Assembly: GCA_905250125.1 (NCBI GenBank)
Contig: CAJNOL010000087.1
Span: forward strand, 186,001 to 250,000
Direction of reading: 5' to 3'
DNA from: Rotaria sordida
Taxonomy: Eukaryota; Rotifera; Eurotatoria; Philodinida; Philodinidae
Length of the DNA: 64,000 bases
Translations under genes and position numbers: made by a program
In this document: in pieces, positions 25,601-37,600 of the stretch
Position numbering within the stretch: position 1 is the stretch's first letter
How the letters are laid out: each line of letters begins with the position of its first letter
Notes under the pieces: generated by a model
Seen by the model: only the letters and a program-made list of their open reading frames with translations
Databases searched by the model: none
Told to the model about the DNA's origin: nothing

Positions 25601-27095
25601 AATTGTTAACAAAAAAAAATACCGACATTTTCTTTTTTATTGTGAGAAAGATTTTTTTTTTTACTTACAGTCCACGAACAATACAATAAACATCACCAGT
25701 TTTAGCATATGGACGTGGTAAAACAATAACACCAAAACGTGTACGAACATTTTTAAATAATGGATAATCATCATTAATAATATTAATTAATTCTGTTGGT
25801 GGTATAAGAAATTTTAATGACATTGGTAAAATTTCTCTTATACGTTTTCGAGCTTCTTCAATTGATGATACTGTTCCTGTTATTGATACCTATTCAAGAT
25901 GATCTATCTATCTATCTATTATTGAATTTTAATCATGTTTATTCAATACCTGATTCGATTTAGTACCATTTGGCTCACGATTTCCATCAGGAAAATGAAT
26001 ATGAGTGTCCGTTGCTGACATGATACTTTGAATTTGATTTCCTTGTCGTCCAATACAATGAGCATGATCAGTAAATGGAATTTCAATTTTAAGTGTAGCT
26101 CGTTCCATATTTGTTGTTCGCATTGATGGTAACTGGAATAAAAAGAAACAAAAAAAAAAGACTATGAACACTCATCATATTTATATGAAACATAAATTTG
26201 AAGTGTGACAGACATTAGATTGACTAATCGGTTCGCTTCAAATAAAACGAAAAAAAAACGATTCTATCTTTGAAGTTATCATAATCACTGTCCGAGACAA
26301 ATGTATACATATTACTCTTTTCTTCTTATAGAGTAAATGAAAAAATCTTCTGATTCCCATATATTTATATATCTATGTTGAAACGCCTACAACCATAGAA
26401 AATTTCCACTAATAGATCCAGACTAATTTTTTTTCTTTCTCTTCTCATATCATTTCTTGAAATAAATAAACAAAATGAAAATGAAGAATGATGCCACTGA
26501 CATTATCATCATTCTTGCACGTTTTTTCTCTTCTTATCTTCATTCAATGTTTCGATGGAGATACGATTCATCATTATGTCAAACGTTTTTTTTTTTCATT
26601 CGTTTTCTTCGAAAAAAAAATAATAATAACACATCACTGAACATACCATAAAACAACATGTACAACAATCATTGTCGAATATTGAACAAGTATCAAACAT
26701 TGATTAAAATCAATATGAAATAAATAATATGTCAAATAGGAACAATGAACTAACTATACTGATCATATAAGATAATAAGTTGCCTATGCTTTTCATTTCT
26801 CCGATTGTGTCATCATTAGAATAAGGATTATGATCGGTCACAAAAGTCATCAAGATCATTTCCACAAACACACACACATACACACATTCACATACTCTTT
26901 CTTTCTCTTTTCGTTTATGTCCCATATCTTTGCATAATTACATCCGACGAACAACAACAAACAAAAATGAACGAACGACAATCATCATCAACAACGAATA
27001 GAAAAAAAAAACATAATAGTTATACATACGAATTCATTTAATGTGGACGACGGTGTAATTGTAGAAAAACGACATCGTTTTGCTGGTTGATTCAT
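22685..27095 (-). CDS. BICC1: Bicaudal-C homologue, KH and SAM RNA-binding regulator
   Basis: Fourteen exons. The first is 27095-27030, then 26132-25950, 25889-25669, 25592-25280, 24136-24079, 24029-23956 and 23899-23770; seven short exons follow to the stop at 22685. The first KH domain (exons 2-3) has the binding loop GRQGNQI followed by THIHFPDGN and the KSNQVSI run typical of Bicaudal-C. A second KH-like unit (exons 3-4) lacks the GxxG loop, as in the non-canonical KHL modules of the family. A Ser/Thr-rich linker leads to a C-terminal SAM domain, with LNLEKYWSTFERNEIDYCTF and MTDHDLTQIGIEAFGARRRM, close to the vertebrate sequence. Bicaudal-C binds target mRNAs in the cytoplasm and forms SAM polymers to control translation and decay. 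The protein appears shorter than the vertebrate one, mostly in the linker. Intron 4 (24137-25279) carries an FB1 palindrome. Confidence 0.9.
24580..25160. repeat. FB1 foldback element, copy 2
   Basis: It lies in BICC1 intron 4. GCCGTGGTCCTTCTCAGAAA near 24683 on the left pairs with the right-arm run GGTGACCATGGCAT near 25003. AGATACAGCTATGATAAAAG marks the centre. The right end has TTCGACTCAAAAGCGATTT as in other copies. The matching outer left end is missing and is replaced by the repeat shared with 22299-22352. A 20-bp near-match, TGTCTGTCATAATCTGTGG at 24362 and TGTCTGTCATAGTCTGTAGG at 25160, brackets the whole block. Confidence 0.8.
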
Positions 27096-27609
27096 ATTAT
27101 TACTTTCAGTATTCGTGAAATATTTGAAAAGACAAGACAGACAAGAAGAACAAAAAAGGAATCAAAAGATATAAACGAAAAATTTTTAGTATGCACATAC
27201 CATACTGGCATACTAATGATAGTTACACGTTCCGCGATTATCTTTATCCCTAGGTTGTTTTTTACATTCGTTTTTACTTTTTTTACAAACCTTCATTTTT
27301 TGTTTTTTTTTCGTATTTTGACCTATCACAAGACAGAAAAAGATTTAGTCATTCTGTTGAATTACCTAGAAAATTATCTTATGACAAATCAGCAGAATCA
27401 TCTCAATAGAAATGCATAAAACTTAGAATAGATTTTTGAAAATAAACCATAAAAGTTATCTTAATTATGAATGCACTCAGTGTTATATTAATTAGTATGA
27501 AGAGAAAATACTTTCAACTATAGATAAGAATACTAAACATCTTGTCAAATCATTTTTGTATTCTTCTCTGTTTTACTCTTAAAGGATGTTCTGAAAACAG
27601 AAGTGGTTC

Positions 27610-27890
27610 GAGTTCAAAAGAATAAGGCAAGACAATTCAGGAGATTGAGTCGACCATTGTTACGGAAATTACTGATTCAAAAAAAAAAAGAAAGACGAAG
27701 AAAATCTTGCAGTTTTACTAAAGAAAAAGGAAAATTTCCTGTGATTAGAGAATCACTAATATTGTCTCCTTTTTCCACAACAAAACTATACGATTTTCTT
27801 CGTTTTTTGACTCACAAATTCTTACAACAAGGGTCGACTCTTTTCTCCTCCTCTCCGAATCTTCGTAACTGCGAGACACCCTTGACAGCA
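27610..27890. repeat. Imperfect palindrome
   Basis: GATTGAGTCGACCATTGTT on the left (about 27646-27664) pairs with AACAAGGGTCGACTC on the right (about 27827). Inside it, GAAGAAAATCTTGCAGTTTT pairs with AAAACTATACGATTTTCTTC. The centre is near 27745. Confidence 0.75.
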
Positions 27891-28827
27891 GCTTTTGATA
27901 GAAAGTAAAAATTACAATTTGAATATTTTGAAACATAGTGCTCTCGAACTATTTCACAAAGCATACTTTTAGTCTTTCTTCTTGAGTGATGAATTGCTTA
28001 GAAATCTAATTTACACTTTAAATTTGATATTTTGTTACATCAAAATTTCAGAGAACGAATTTACGAAATATATTCGTGATATATTACAACATATATACGT
28101 CTATCTATTATCAATTTCGTAATATTGATAACATACTTTAATTCACACACTTATCAATGTTACTTAGCAACATATCGGATTATTTATCTTTGTGACTTTT
28201 GTTCTAATTGGTCGCTTGTATGTTGTATTTGTTAATCTTATCCATAGATAAACTTTTATAGATGTTTATGAATATGTAGTTTTCGTTGTATTATGATGAA
28301 CATTACATGATTTTGATATAAGAAGAATATTTACAAATATAATCAAAAGAAAATGAAAACAGATAAATTGTTTTTATCAAGAGTTGATATGAACATCTAA
28401 TTCACATATAATATCCACTTTCTCGACTATTTCGATTGTTTATACTAGATGATAAAAAAAAAAAGAAAAATTTACACTTGAGTACGTTCCAATTTGAAGA
28501 CATTTAAACACGTTCTTAATTGATTAGATTAATTCAAATTATTTCAACTTCTCTGATAATTTATTGGTTATACAATTATTAAAACTTTCTATTCTAAAAC
28601 GATTTCATATTCTTTGTAATGCATTATATTCGACCAGTCTATTTTGCTCTAAAGTGATTTGAGATTGAGGTGCTTTTTCTCCTTTATTTACATATAGTAT
28701 AAGTATTGATAATCATCTGTTGTTTCTTTACCTAATCAATGTTTTCCGCTTTGTTTTTTTTTTGAGAAACTGATCCATACAAGAGTTTAATCATGTTACG
28801 TTATTAATCTGTTCTATTTGTATACGA

Positions 28828-29260
28828 GTAATTCCATGGAGTTTATACTACTTTTTGGAAAACGCGTCGATTTACGAAATATTCATTGTTGTGCTAGAAA
28901 AAATCAAAGACTATCGCTAAAAATATGTTGCTTTTATCCGATGACAGCGTGAAAAGTTAATATAATACGAACACATCGAAATCACAAGCTGTCAACTTTA
29001 AGATTTTGTCAAAATACGAAGAACGTCTACAGTTACTAGGAACTTTCTCGAGTTTTTCTCTGAAAAAATCACGAATTTTATATACAAATTAGTTATACAT
29101 GTACCTCACATTTTGGCAAAATCTCAAAGTTGCCAGCTTGTGATTTTGATTTCTTCGTGCTATATCAACTTTTTTACGTTCCCATCGGAAAATTAGCGAA
29201 TCAAAACACTAATTGAAGACCTGTTCCAGGAACGTGTTATAAATCCCGTGGAATCAACCA
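28828..29260. repeat. Imperfect palindrome
   Basis: AATTCCATGGAGTTTATA on the left pairs with TATAAATCCCGTGGAAT on the right. Inside it, AAATCACAAGCTGTCAACTT pairs with AAGTTGCCAGCTTGTGATTT. The centre is near 29045. It is non-coding and A+T rich. Confidence 0.8.
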
Positions 29261-30489
29261 TGCATCATTATTTTTTTTTTATTAAGAAACAAAATATATT
29301 TCAGATTATTCAAGTAGTTTACACCCTTGAAAAATAAATATCTATGAAAACAGAATTTTTGTTGTTTCTACATAATTGATAATTACATGACAAATTTAGA
29401 GATTGAATAAATCAAAGAGAAATGGAATAGATTTATTCCAAGAAGAATTTTTAAAAGAATAAACGACATTTTAATAGCCCATTAATGAACCAAAAAAGCA
29501 CAATGCATTACAAACTAAATATTCAAATAATATCTTTGTTTCATCCCATGTAATAAAATGAAACTAAAAAAAGACTATAAATAAGCCAATTTATTATTTT
29601 AATTCAAAAGATTTTATTCAGTGAATTGCACACCTACGTAGTTTTCATTATAATGTTTATAAAAAAAAAAAAAGAATTATCTGCTGTCAACATTTCCTTC
29701 TTATCTACTACAATCGGAAATTTGAAGCCAAGAGTTTTTTTTGTGTTTTAAATCTTTTATGTCACATACAGCGTTTCTATTTTTCTTTGTCAGTGCATCT
29801 AAGATTAAATGCGAAGAATAGTATGCGGAGTTAATAACATGAGATGCCAGTGGAATCTGTTTTTACAGTCTTTATTTAGTGTGTCACATAATACACACAC
29901 ACACACACACACACGAACCTTAAGTTATTAGTAAAAGAGACTAACGCAAGTCTAACTAAGACACGCGCATCAATGATACAGATTTGGTTATATCGGAAGT
30001 AATTTGAAATATCTTATTTAATGTAAAATTCAATAGAAAAAAAGAAAGATAATGGTAGTTGATTTATCATATCCGGAAAATGAATTTTATATATATATAC
30101 AGGTGAAAAAAACAACTCATTTGAAGATTACTCGTTGTATATAATCCTGTGGTGTAGATTATCTTGCTATTAACTGGTATCTTAGATGCGAACGTAAGAC
30201 ATTGACTCATCCTAAGAAAGAGAAAGAACATAAAACTCTTCATAAAGTAGAAACGAGCGAATGAAAAAAGAAAATATAAAGATGTTAGACAAGTAACAAG
30301 TCGTTTTGTAAAAACAAAAAAAAAGAAAGAAAGAGATAGAGGGAAGAGAAAACCATGCAAAAATGACGGACTGAAAATAATTATTGGTGTTAGATACTAA
30401 CAAAAACACAACATATCCCGTGTCAGACGATAACAACACTCGGTGACGACAACGGAAGAACTTGAGCAGTGTGTTCTTTCAAATTTAAC

Positions 30490-33400
30490 ATGACTCTATC
30501 AAAGTTGATTCTTCTAATTTTTCTTTTCAATATTGGATATTGTGAACAAGGTATAAAAAAAAACATTTTTTTAAAAAAATAAATAATTTTGATTATTATT
30601 TTTATTTAGTTAAAATTGAATGTTCGAATTCATTTTTTACTAATAATACTAATGATTTATGTTATTATGATGATAAAAAATTATTTTCATGGTCCGATGC
30701 ATATAATCAATGTCTAAATAGAACGATTAACGGAATACTTATTCAAATATTTTCTAGTGAACAATTTAATTTATTAAAAAATGCAAACATTGATGAAACA
30801 TCACTATTTTGGTTAGGTGCAAATAATTTTGCATCATGTAAGTTCAATAAAACACTCGTAAAATTAAATAGTTGAACTAACATTTTTTCCGAATGATTTC
30901 TCTTTTCTAAATAATTAATGATATTTAATAATCAGTAATATAAAGTTGTCTTACCGATTATTATGAATAAAGAATTTTCTAATAACTGAAAAAATTAATT
31001 ATAAGCTTGAGGTGAAATCGAGTGTAAAAAAATCTTCTGGTAATAAATGTTTTGTTCTATTAGAGGCAATTACTCGTTCAATATTCATTTTCTTCCTACG
31101 CAAAATATTTAGAAAAATATGAGCTACAATTTAAAGAACTTTTTAAATGAAAACAAAGAAGATTATTTTCTAAGTTTAGAACAAATATATCAGTTAAGGA
31201 AACATTAAATGGAAAAAAATTTGAATATTGTTTGTATTGGTTTTTCTTTAATCGTTTTTTAAGAATACATCCATTGTAAGTTTATGCAAAATTATTATTT
31301 AGGATTTAAAAAATATATTTTCATAATTTGTGCATTGGAAAATTTGATATGTCTATGAAATAGACAGTTGTACGTAGAATTATGTATGGTTGCTTAAATA
31401 TTGACCTATATTAATGGTAGTATTTGAATAAAAAAACAATCATTGAAGTATTAAGTACAGCAATGTCCCTTGTTTTTTTTATTGCCATCAACATTCTATT
31501 CTTATTTATTAGAAATTTATTTACGGAATTTGGATTTTTGATTATAATTCTTCTACTTCTTTGAGAAGTTATTATTTATAGGAATAAGTATTATTTAGTT
31601 TAAAAAATATTGAAAAATAATGGAAGAGATAAAGTATGAAAGTTTAATGAAATATAAATTCTTTCTTAACATTTTCATAATTAAGTGTCATATTGATTAA
31701 ATTTAATCTTACAAGAAATGTCCTTCAAATGATTAATCGTTTTTAAGCTGAAAGTATTATTCAGCATGTAAACTTTAGTGGATTATCAATACCTCGAAAA
31801 GAGTTCAAGTTCATAGTTTATCGCTGCTGACATATTGCATCTTAACAATATTTTTTTGAATACAATGTCGTAGCCCCCCCCCCCCCTCCCCTTAGAAACA
31901 CCAGAAAAACTTATTTTCAAATTTCAATTAAAAACTTTGCATAGAAACAAGTTTTAATAAGAATTGTTTATTGTGAAAGTTTCAGATACTTTCATTGTTC
32001 CTATCCTAAGATACAGTCATGGTAAAAGTACGTCTTTTACTTTGCCCATATACACCCACAGATTTGATGTTCTTGTTTTGAGAACAAAACCAGATCAAAT
32101 GGCTTGATACTTTTACGATTATCTAGTCTCATTAACGCTTGTTTCTAAGCAAAGTTTCAAGTTGAACATTGAAAATAAGTTTTCCTAGTATTCCTGAGGA
32201 AGACCCCGTCAATTAATTGAAAAATATCTTAAAAATGCAAAATGTCAACAGTAGTAAGCTATGGATTCGAACTCAAAATCAAGTTATCAGTTGAGAAACT
32301 TTCCTTTTTAGTCTAATTATCGTATTTTGATATAACATTGTTTATTCAAAAGAAAGATTTTTATTTATTGAACTACTGATAATTCAACTATAGATTTTGC
32401 TTTTTTTTTTAATAAAATTATCTTTAGTTCGCGATTTTCATTGGCATTGGCTTGATGGATCTACAGTTGACAGTTCAGCGATTACCTGGTGTCCAAATAG
32501 TACATATGAAACAGCTGTTGGCACATATTGTGCAGCTTATGATAGTACTTTACAATGTGTTAATAATTATTTATGTAATACTCTCTTACCAGCTCCATGT
32601 GTATCTGGTAAGAATTAATTAAATTTTTTTATTTTTATTTTTATTTATGTTTGAAACTTCCAGCGGTAAATGGTATAAATCAAAACACTAAAATAAGGTT
32701 GATTTCTCAACCAAGAGCAACTTATTTATGTAGTAGTACATCCGGTGTTGCTTATGCAAATTGGTGGACATATTCAATTTTACTTCTTAATTGGTTTATA
32801 CTTTTTTGTTTTTTTCTTTATTTATGCAATCGTTTTACAATAAATAAAAATACACTTATATTAATATCAGCTATTGCTATATTATCATTTATATTGATAA
32901 TTATTTATGCTATTCTATGGAGTGTTCAATGTATGTCAAATAAAAACAAAATTTATAGTTTTATTAGTTTTCATTTTTTATTTTCATTTAGATCAAGATA
33001 TTATTCAAATACCATTAGCTATTGTTATAATTGGTTGTATAGCTAGTACACTTATTTATATTGCTTTATTCATTATATTAAATGATCGTACTCGTGGTGA
33101 GTAAAAATAATAAAATACTTTTTTTTTTTTAAATAAAATAAAATTTTTTGTGTTTAGTACAACGTTGTATGGCATGTATGATATTAATATTTTCAACAAT
33201 AATTCTTGAATCTTTTTTAATGCTTGGTTTAATTCTTTGTATTGCATATTGTTCAGCATATATAACACTTTCATGGACAAGTCTTGATAAAGGTTAATAA
33301 AAAAACGTATTTTTTTTTAAACAATTGTCTAATTATTGAAATTTTGTTTCTTTTTTTCAAATCATATTTTAGATGTTACGGCCTCAGTTTTAGCGTCATT

Positions 33401-34034
33401 AATTGCTGCTATATCAGTTTTATTTTATACAGGAATTCTTTATCTATTAGGTATATAATATAAATTCAGTTAATTAAGATTTTATTTGCTTATTTTAGAA
33501 AATGATGGTTATGATCGTATACATGCAGTAAAACCAGCTAATACAAATCTAATTCCACTTGCACCAGCACAACCAATTGCTTCTCTTCATCAACCACAGA
33601 ATAATGTTCCAATAAATCATCATCGACCAAATTCAATTATACCATTAAAAAAACCGGAACAAATCGAACGAGCAACATCACCTGTTGATGAACGTATTCT
33701 TCAAGAATTTTATGCAGATCGACCAAACGATATGCATCACTATAATTTGGAAGGTAAAAACTATATTGTTTATGAAAAGACGAACCAAACTAACGTTGAA
33801 TCATATAGAATAGGTAAATGAAAACATAGGACTTGTTTTTGTTCTCTTGAAAATAAAAATAAATGATTTTTTTTAAACATTTCTTTCATAATAATAGATT
33901 TAACACAAGCAATGTTATTACAAGAATCACAAGGTCTTAAAGATGCAATTAGTCGTGCAAAAGGTTCAATTCATGCATCAAGTCTTGTTGATGAAATTCA
34001 ACAGGCTGAAAATTTAGCTACACAATTAGTATAA
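30490..34034 (+). CDS. C-type lectin domain fused to multi-pass membrane region
   Basis: Nine exons, 30490-30550, 30610-30837, 32428-32607, 32664-32930, 32992-33096, 33158-33292, 33373-33450, 33499-33813 and 33898-34034, give 501 residues. A signal peptide (MTLSKLILLIFLFNIGYCEQ) precedes a C-type-lectin-like domain. CYYDDKKLFSWSDAYNQC is the typical first strand-helix, SLFWLGANNF matches the WIG/WLG motif, and HWHWLDGS matches the W.W.DGS motif. Cysteines follow at the expected spacing. The calcium-binding EPN/QPD and WND motifs are not visible, so sugar binding is uncertain. After the domain come about four or five hydrophobic helices (roughly residues 195-345), including IQIPLAIVIIGCIASTLIYI and SVLASLIAAISVLFYTGILY. 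A polar tail of about 145 residues is rich in Pro, Asn and Gln. An extracellular lectin head on a multi-pass anchor is unusual. A receptor or adhesion role is inferred. Intron 2 (30838-32427) carries an FB1 palindrome. Confidence 0.75.
31780..32320. repeat. FB1 foldback element, copy 3, with poly-C tract
   Basis: It lies in intron 2 of the lectin/TM gene. GTTTATTGTGAAAGTTTCAG near 31966 and AAAACTTTGCATAGAAAC near 31934 are in the left arm; TTTCTAAGCAAAGTTTCAAG near 32140 is the right-arm partner. CCTATCCTAAGATACAG sits at the loop. The left arm contains a run of 13 C followed by TCCCC at 31874-31891, where other copies have GCCGTGGTCCTC, so the tract grew inside the element. Confidence 0.8.
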
Positions 34035-34683
34035 ACTTAAATATATTATATTTATATTTTGAATGTATGTCTGTTGAAGTGAAAACTAAATATTTCGTTG
34101 GTGTTGGTGTTGTTGTTCTTTTCTGTTATTTTTCATTTGTTTATACCTGCTGAAATCATTTCTAATTTCTTTGCTGCCCTTTTTATTTTCACAATGAACA
34201 CGAAAAGAAAAAAAATAACGACAGATGAATGTTTTATATTTATTTGTGTGGACAATATGTTTATGTAAAGATGTTGAAATTTTATATATGTACAACACAA
34301 AAAAACAAACATACTGATGATGTTTATCTCAGAAACAAGAAAAAAAAACATATGTGGAAATAATGAACACGGAAAAAAAATAGAAGAAAACAACAAATCT
34401 ATTTATGCCACGTGTCTCTTTTTCACAAGAAAAGAAAAATACTTCGGTCAACTAATAGATGAAACAAATCATCAAATATATGTACATCCATAATAATTTT
34501 TATCTATTTTTTTTTAACAATAAAATCTGTGTATGTAAAGTTGTTTTTGTTTTTTGTTTAGAAAGTCTAACGAATAGAATAAATCTTTTTTTTTTTTGTT
34601 TTGTTTTAATAGAATAAACAAAGCGGCAAATAAAACATGTACAAGAGAACACACAAAACACAGGCGCATACAAATGAAATTAA
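34035..34683. other. Convergent 3' spacer
   Basis: This 649 bp separates the stops of the lectin/TM gene (+) and the HCF gene (-). It probably holds both 3' UTRs. It is A+T rich with A- and T-runs; an AATAAA occurs at about 34519. No gene is seen. Confidence 0.5.
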
Positions 34684-37600
34684 TTATGTATCACTTGATC
34701 CTCCTCCAATTGGTGCTAATCGTTGTTTTTTATTTCCTGTTGAATTTACATTTGAAGAGGTTCGTTTTAAGGAATTATTTATTGTTGAATTTTGATATGG
34801 TATTTGTTGTTGATCTTGTAACCATCGTACTTGTGTTGCTGGTCCATAACCACGTTCATTACGTGCTGCAATACGAAATATAATAGCTGGTTTACTACTT
34901 GAACTTATATCAAGATGTGCTTGAAGAAGTTGACCAGCATAGACAGAACATTCAGCTAATGCACCACCATAAACACGAACAAAAGCCATTTGTGATGCTT
35001 GTTGTTGATGTTGACGTGGTATTGTATTATCTGTTGTTGTATTTTTAACTGCCAAATAAACAGCATAACCAGTTATTAAACATGATGCATTTGATGGAGC
35101 ATCCCAAGTTAAATGAGCACCACCATCAGATGTCTAAAATGAGAAGGGTTATTGAATTTTTTTTTATATTAACGGATGATCGGAAAGTTTTTTCGGCAAG
35201 ATGTTTGTCTGTTTTTGCATGTGTGAAAGCATTTCACAGACGACAAAAACTATAGGTTGCGACTAGAATTTAAATATCAGCTTAGAAATGTTGTGTCTGT
35301 TTTTATTCAAGAGTAGTGAGAAACTTTTTGAAAGGTCTAACAAATTATTTTTAATAGTGAGCTGATCGATTTTTGTTTATTTCGAACATGCTACGTATTT
35401 CAGATACCTTCTTCCGATTTCCATGATTCTTTTTGCCTACAAATACTACATAGTAGTTTAATAAAAATCTTAAAAAGATATGGGTTCCTCTATTGAGATT
35501 TGACTAAGCTATCAAAGTTTTAATATGCCTGTTTTCTAGAGATATCAGATTTTCGGAAAACTCGTTTTCTTTTTTCGAATTTCTATCTGAAACTTTGTGT
35601 ATATAGAGAGCTCAACTAGATTAGTTTCCATAAAAAATTTATAAGTTTTCAACAAAGTCTCATTGAAATATGAGACTTTCAAAAAAATGCATGTTGTATA
35701 CACTACCCATGTGAAAGGGTTTATATCTATTGTGCTATCTCATTTTGCACGGAACTCAATGCTCTACAGTAATGTTGAATAGAAGCTGTTCCAAGGCACA
35801 AACTAAGGATTGCACCAAAACCGAAATTTTACTTGGTACAGACATAATTTCGGATCTTTTCATAAAATTTACTGATAGTTGTTCATTCTTATCTCAGAAG
35901 AAAAATCTGAATATGTAGTCGGAAATAGCACTCAATTCAATTTTCAACTAACTGTTTTTAGTGATCGAAAAATGAGAAAATATTTTGTTTTAAGACTCTC
36001 GCATTATAGATTATAACATTGAGCTTTTAATTACTTCAATTAAGACATCAGTCTTATCATGAACATGTTTTATAATAAACAAACGTTTAACATTGGTTTC
36101 GTAGCAACATGAAAGATTGAAATATTTTTAATTTACAGCTCACAAGGAAATCTCTCCAGGTGTCAAATTGCTTTTCGGTCGAGACGATATTCATTTGATG
36201 TGTAATAGAAAAGCATAGAATGATTTGATTTTTCAGGCTTTCGTTCTCGAAATTTTACTGGATTTTTCATTTCCCTTAGATCATGCGGAAAACCGACTTT
36301 TAACTTCAAACTTTGTACCAAAAAAAGTCCTCAATGAGATTAGTTCATTGGACAAATTGTAATTTTTCTAGTATCTTTAAGTTTTATTTGTAAATCTCTA
36401 TATCATACTTTAGTAATTTTAATATTTGATGGTGCTGGTGGTGCACCAGGCAAGCATGTTTTAAATGCTGCTGCTTCACTCCATGGTCCTTGTCCACATG
36501 AATTGACTGCTGCTATTCGTAATTTATAAATAACACCTGGTTCAAGATCAACTTTTTTAACTAAATTTTGAACTTGAAGTGAAGGAAGATCCTTTAAGAA
36601 AAAAAAAGAAATATAAAAATTGTGTTCTTTTTTGAAAAAGAAAAGGTCAACGGACATAGTTATTATTATTAATTTGTGATGGAACAACATAATAATGTCT
36701 AATATCAGCAGTTGTTGTTTTAAATGTTCCAACTAAATGCCAACTATTATCATCTTCATTTTCTGTTGGTTTTAAATCATTTGTTGTTTCAATTTTTGTA
36801 TTACCATTTGACATTGTTGTTTGAGAAATTTCATGATTATCTATTTAAATAATTAATTTCATTCGACAAAAAAAGAAAAAGAAAAATTTGTAATTTACTT
36901 AATGATTGTTGAGAATCTGTATTCATTATAGTTGTTTGTTGTTGTGTTGGACTGGAAGAATTTTGTAAAACTGAAATCAAAAGATAATTATTTTGATTTT
37001 TCGAACTTTTTTTTCTTCTCTTGAACATACCAGATGAGGTTCCATTTTGTAGAGACTAAAAAGAAAAGATATTGGGAATACTACTTAGGACATATCAAAA
37101 GCAATGGCAGAGACACTTCCATATCGTATAGAAAAATTGAAGAAATTTTCGCTCTATATACGCTGATATTAAAAAAATAGTGCTCAATATTCCATCATTA
37201 TTCAATTAGTATTATAATAATAAAATTTTGATAAGAACTGTTTTCTTATGACATGTGAAGATAATCATTAAGTATTTTAAATGAGTCTTGATAGAATCAA
37301 GTTGGAGGACCGTAGTTAAGATGCATCGAATTATATCTTATTGGTTTTTCTAATATGTTTTCTGAATGTGTTTTTTAATCAACTTTCTGCAGCAATACCA
37401 AAAAAATGGTTATTTATCAAAGGGAAAAAGCTACTTCAAATTTTTACATTTTAAGAAGTAGATTTGTTTTCAAAAGGAGTTCGTTGAAAACTCTGGAACA
37501 AAAAAACTGTAATTTACGACTTGATGCGTCTTCATCTTCACTTGTTAAACAGTGAAACCCATTATTCTCTAACTCAGTTTCATCAGAAGTTATTCAAAAT

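Larger units (their letters stand above)
27096..30489. other. Gene-poor spacer with two palindromes and microsatellites
   Basis: No gene is supported in these 3.4 kb, which lie between divergent BICC1 and lectin/TM genes and must hold both promoters. Palindromes occupy about 27610-27890 and 28828-29260 (listed separately). A CA microsatellite of about 22 bases lies at 29893-29914. The open frames 27087-27419, 27603-27908 and 30067-30360 are low complexity or sit inside palindromes. Confidence 0.5.

Noticed and set aside
35134..36408. A seventh FB1 copy in HCF intron 18
   Set aside because: Two stretches resemble FB1 arms, but they are in the same orientation and I could not find the diagnostic loop or end sequences.
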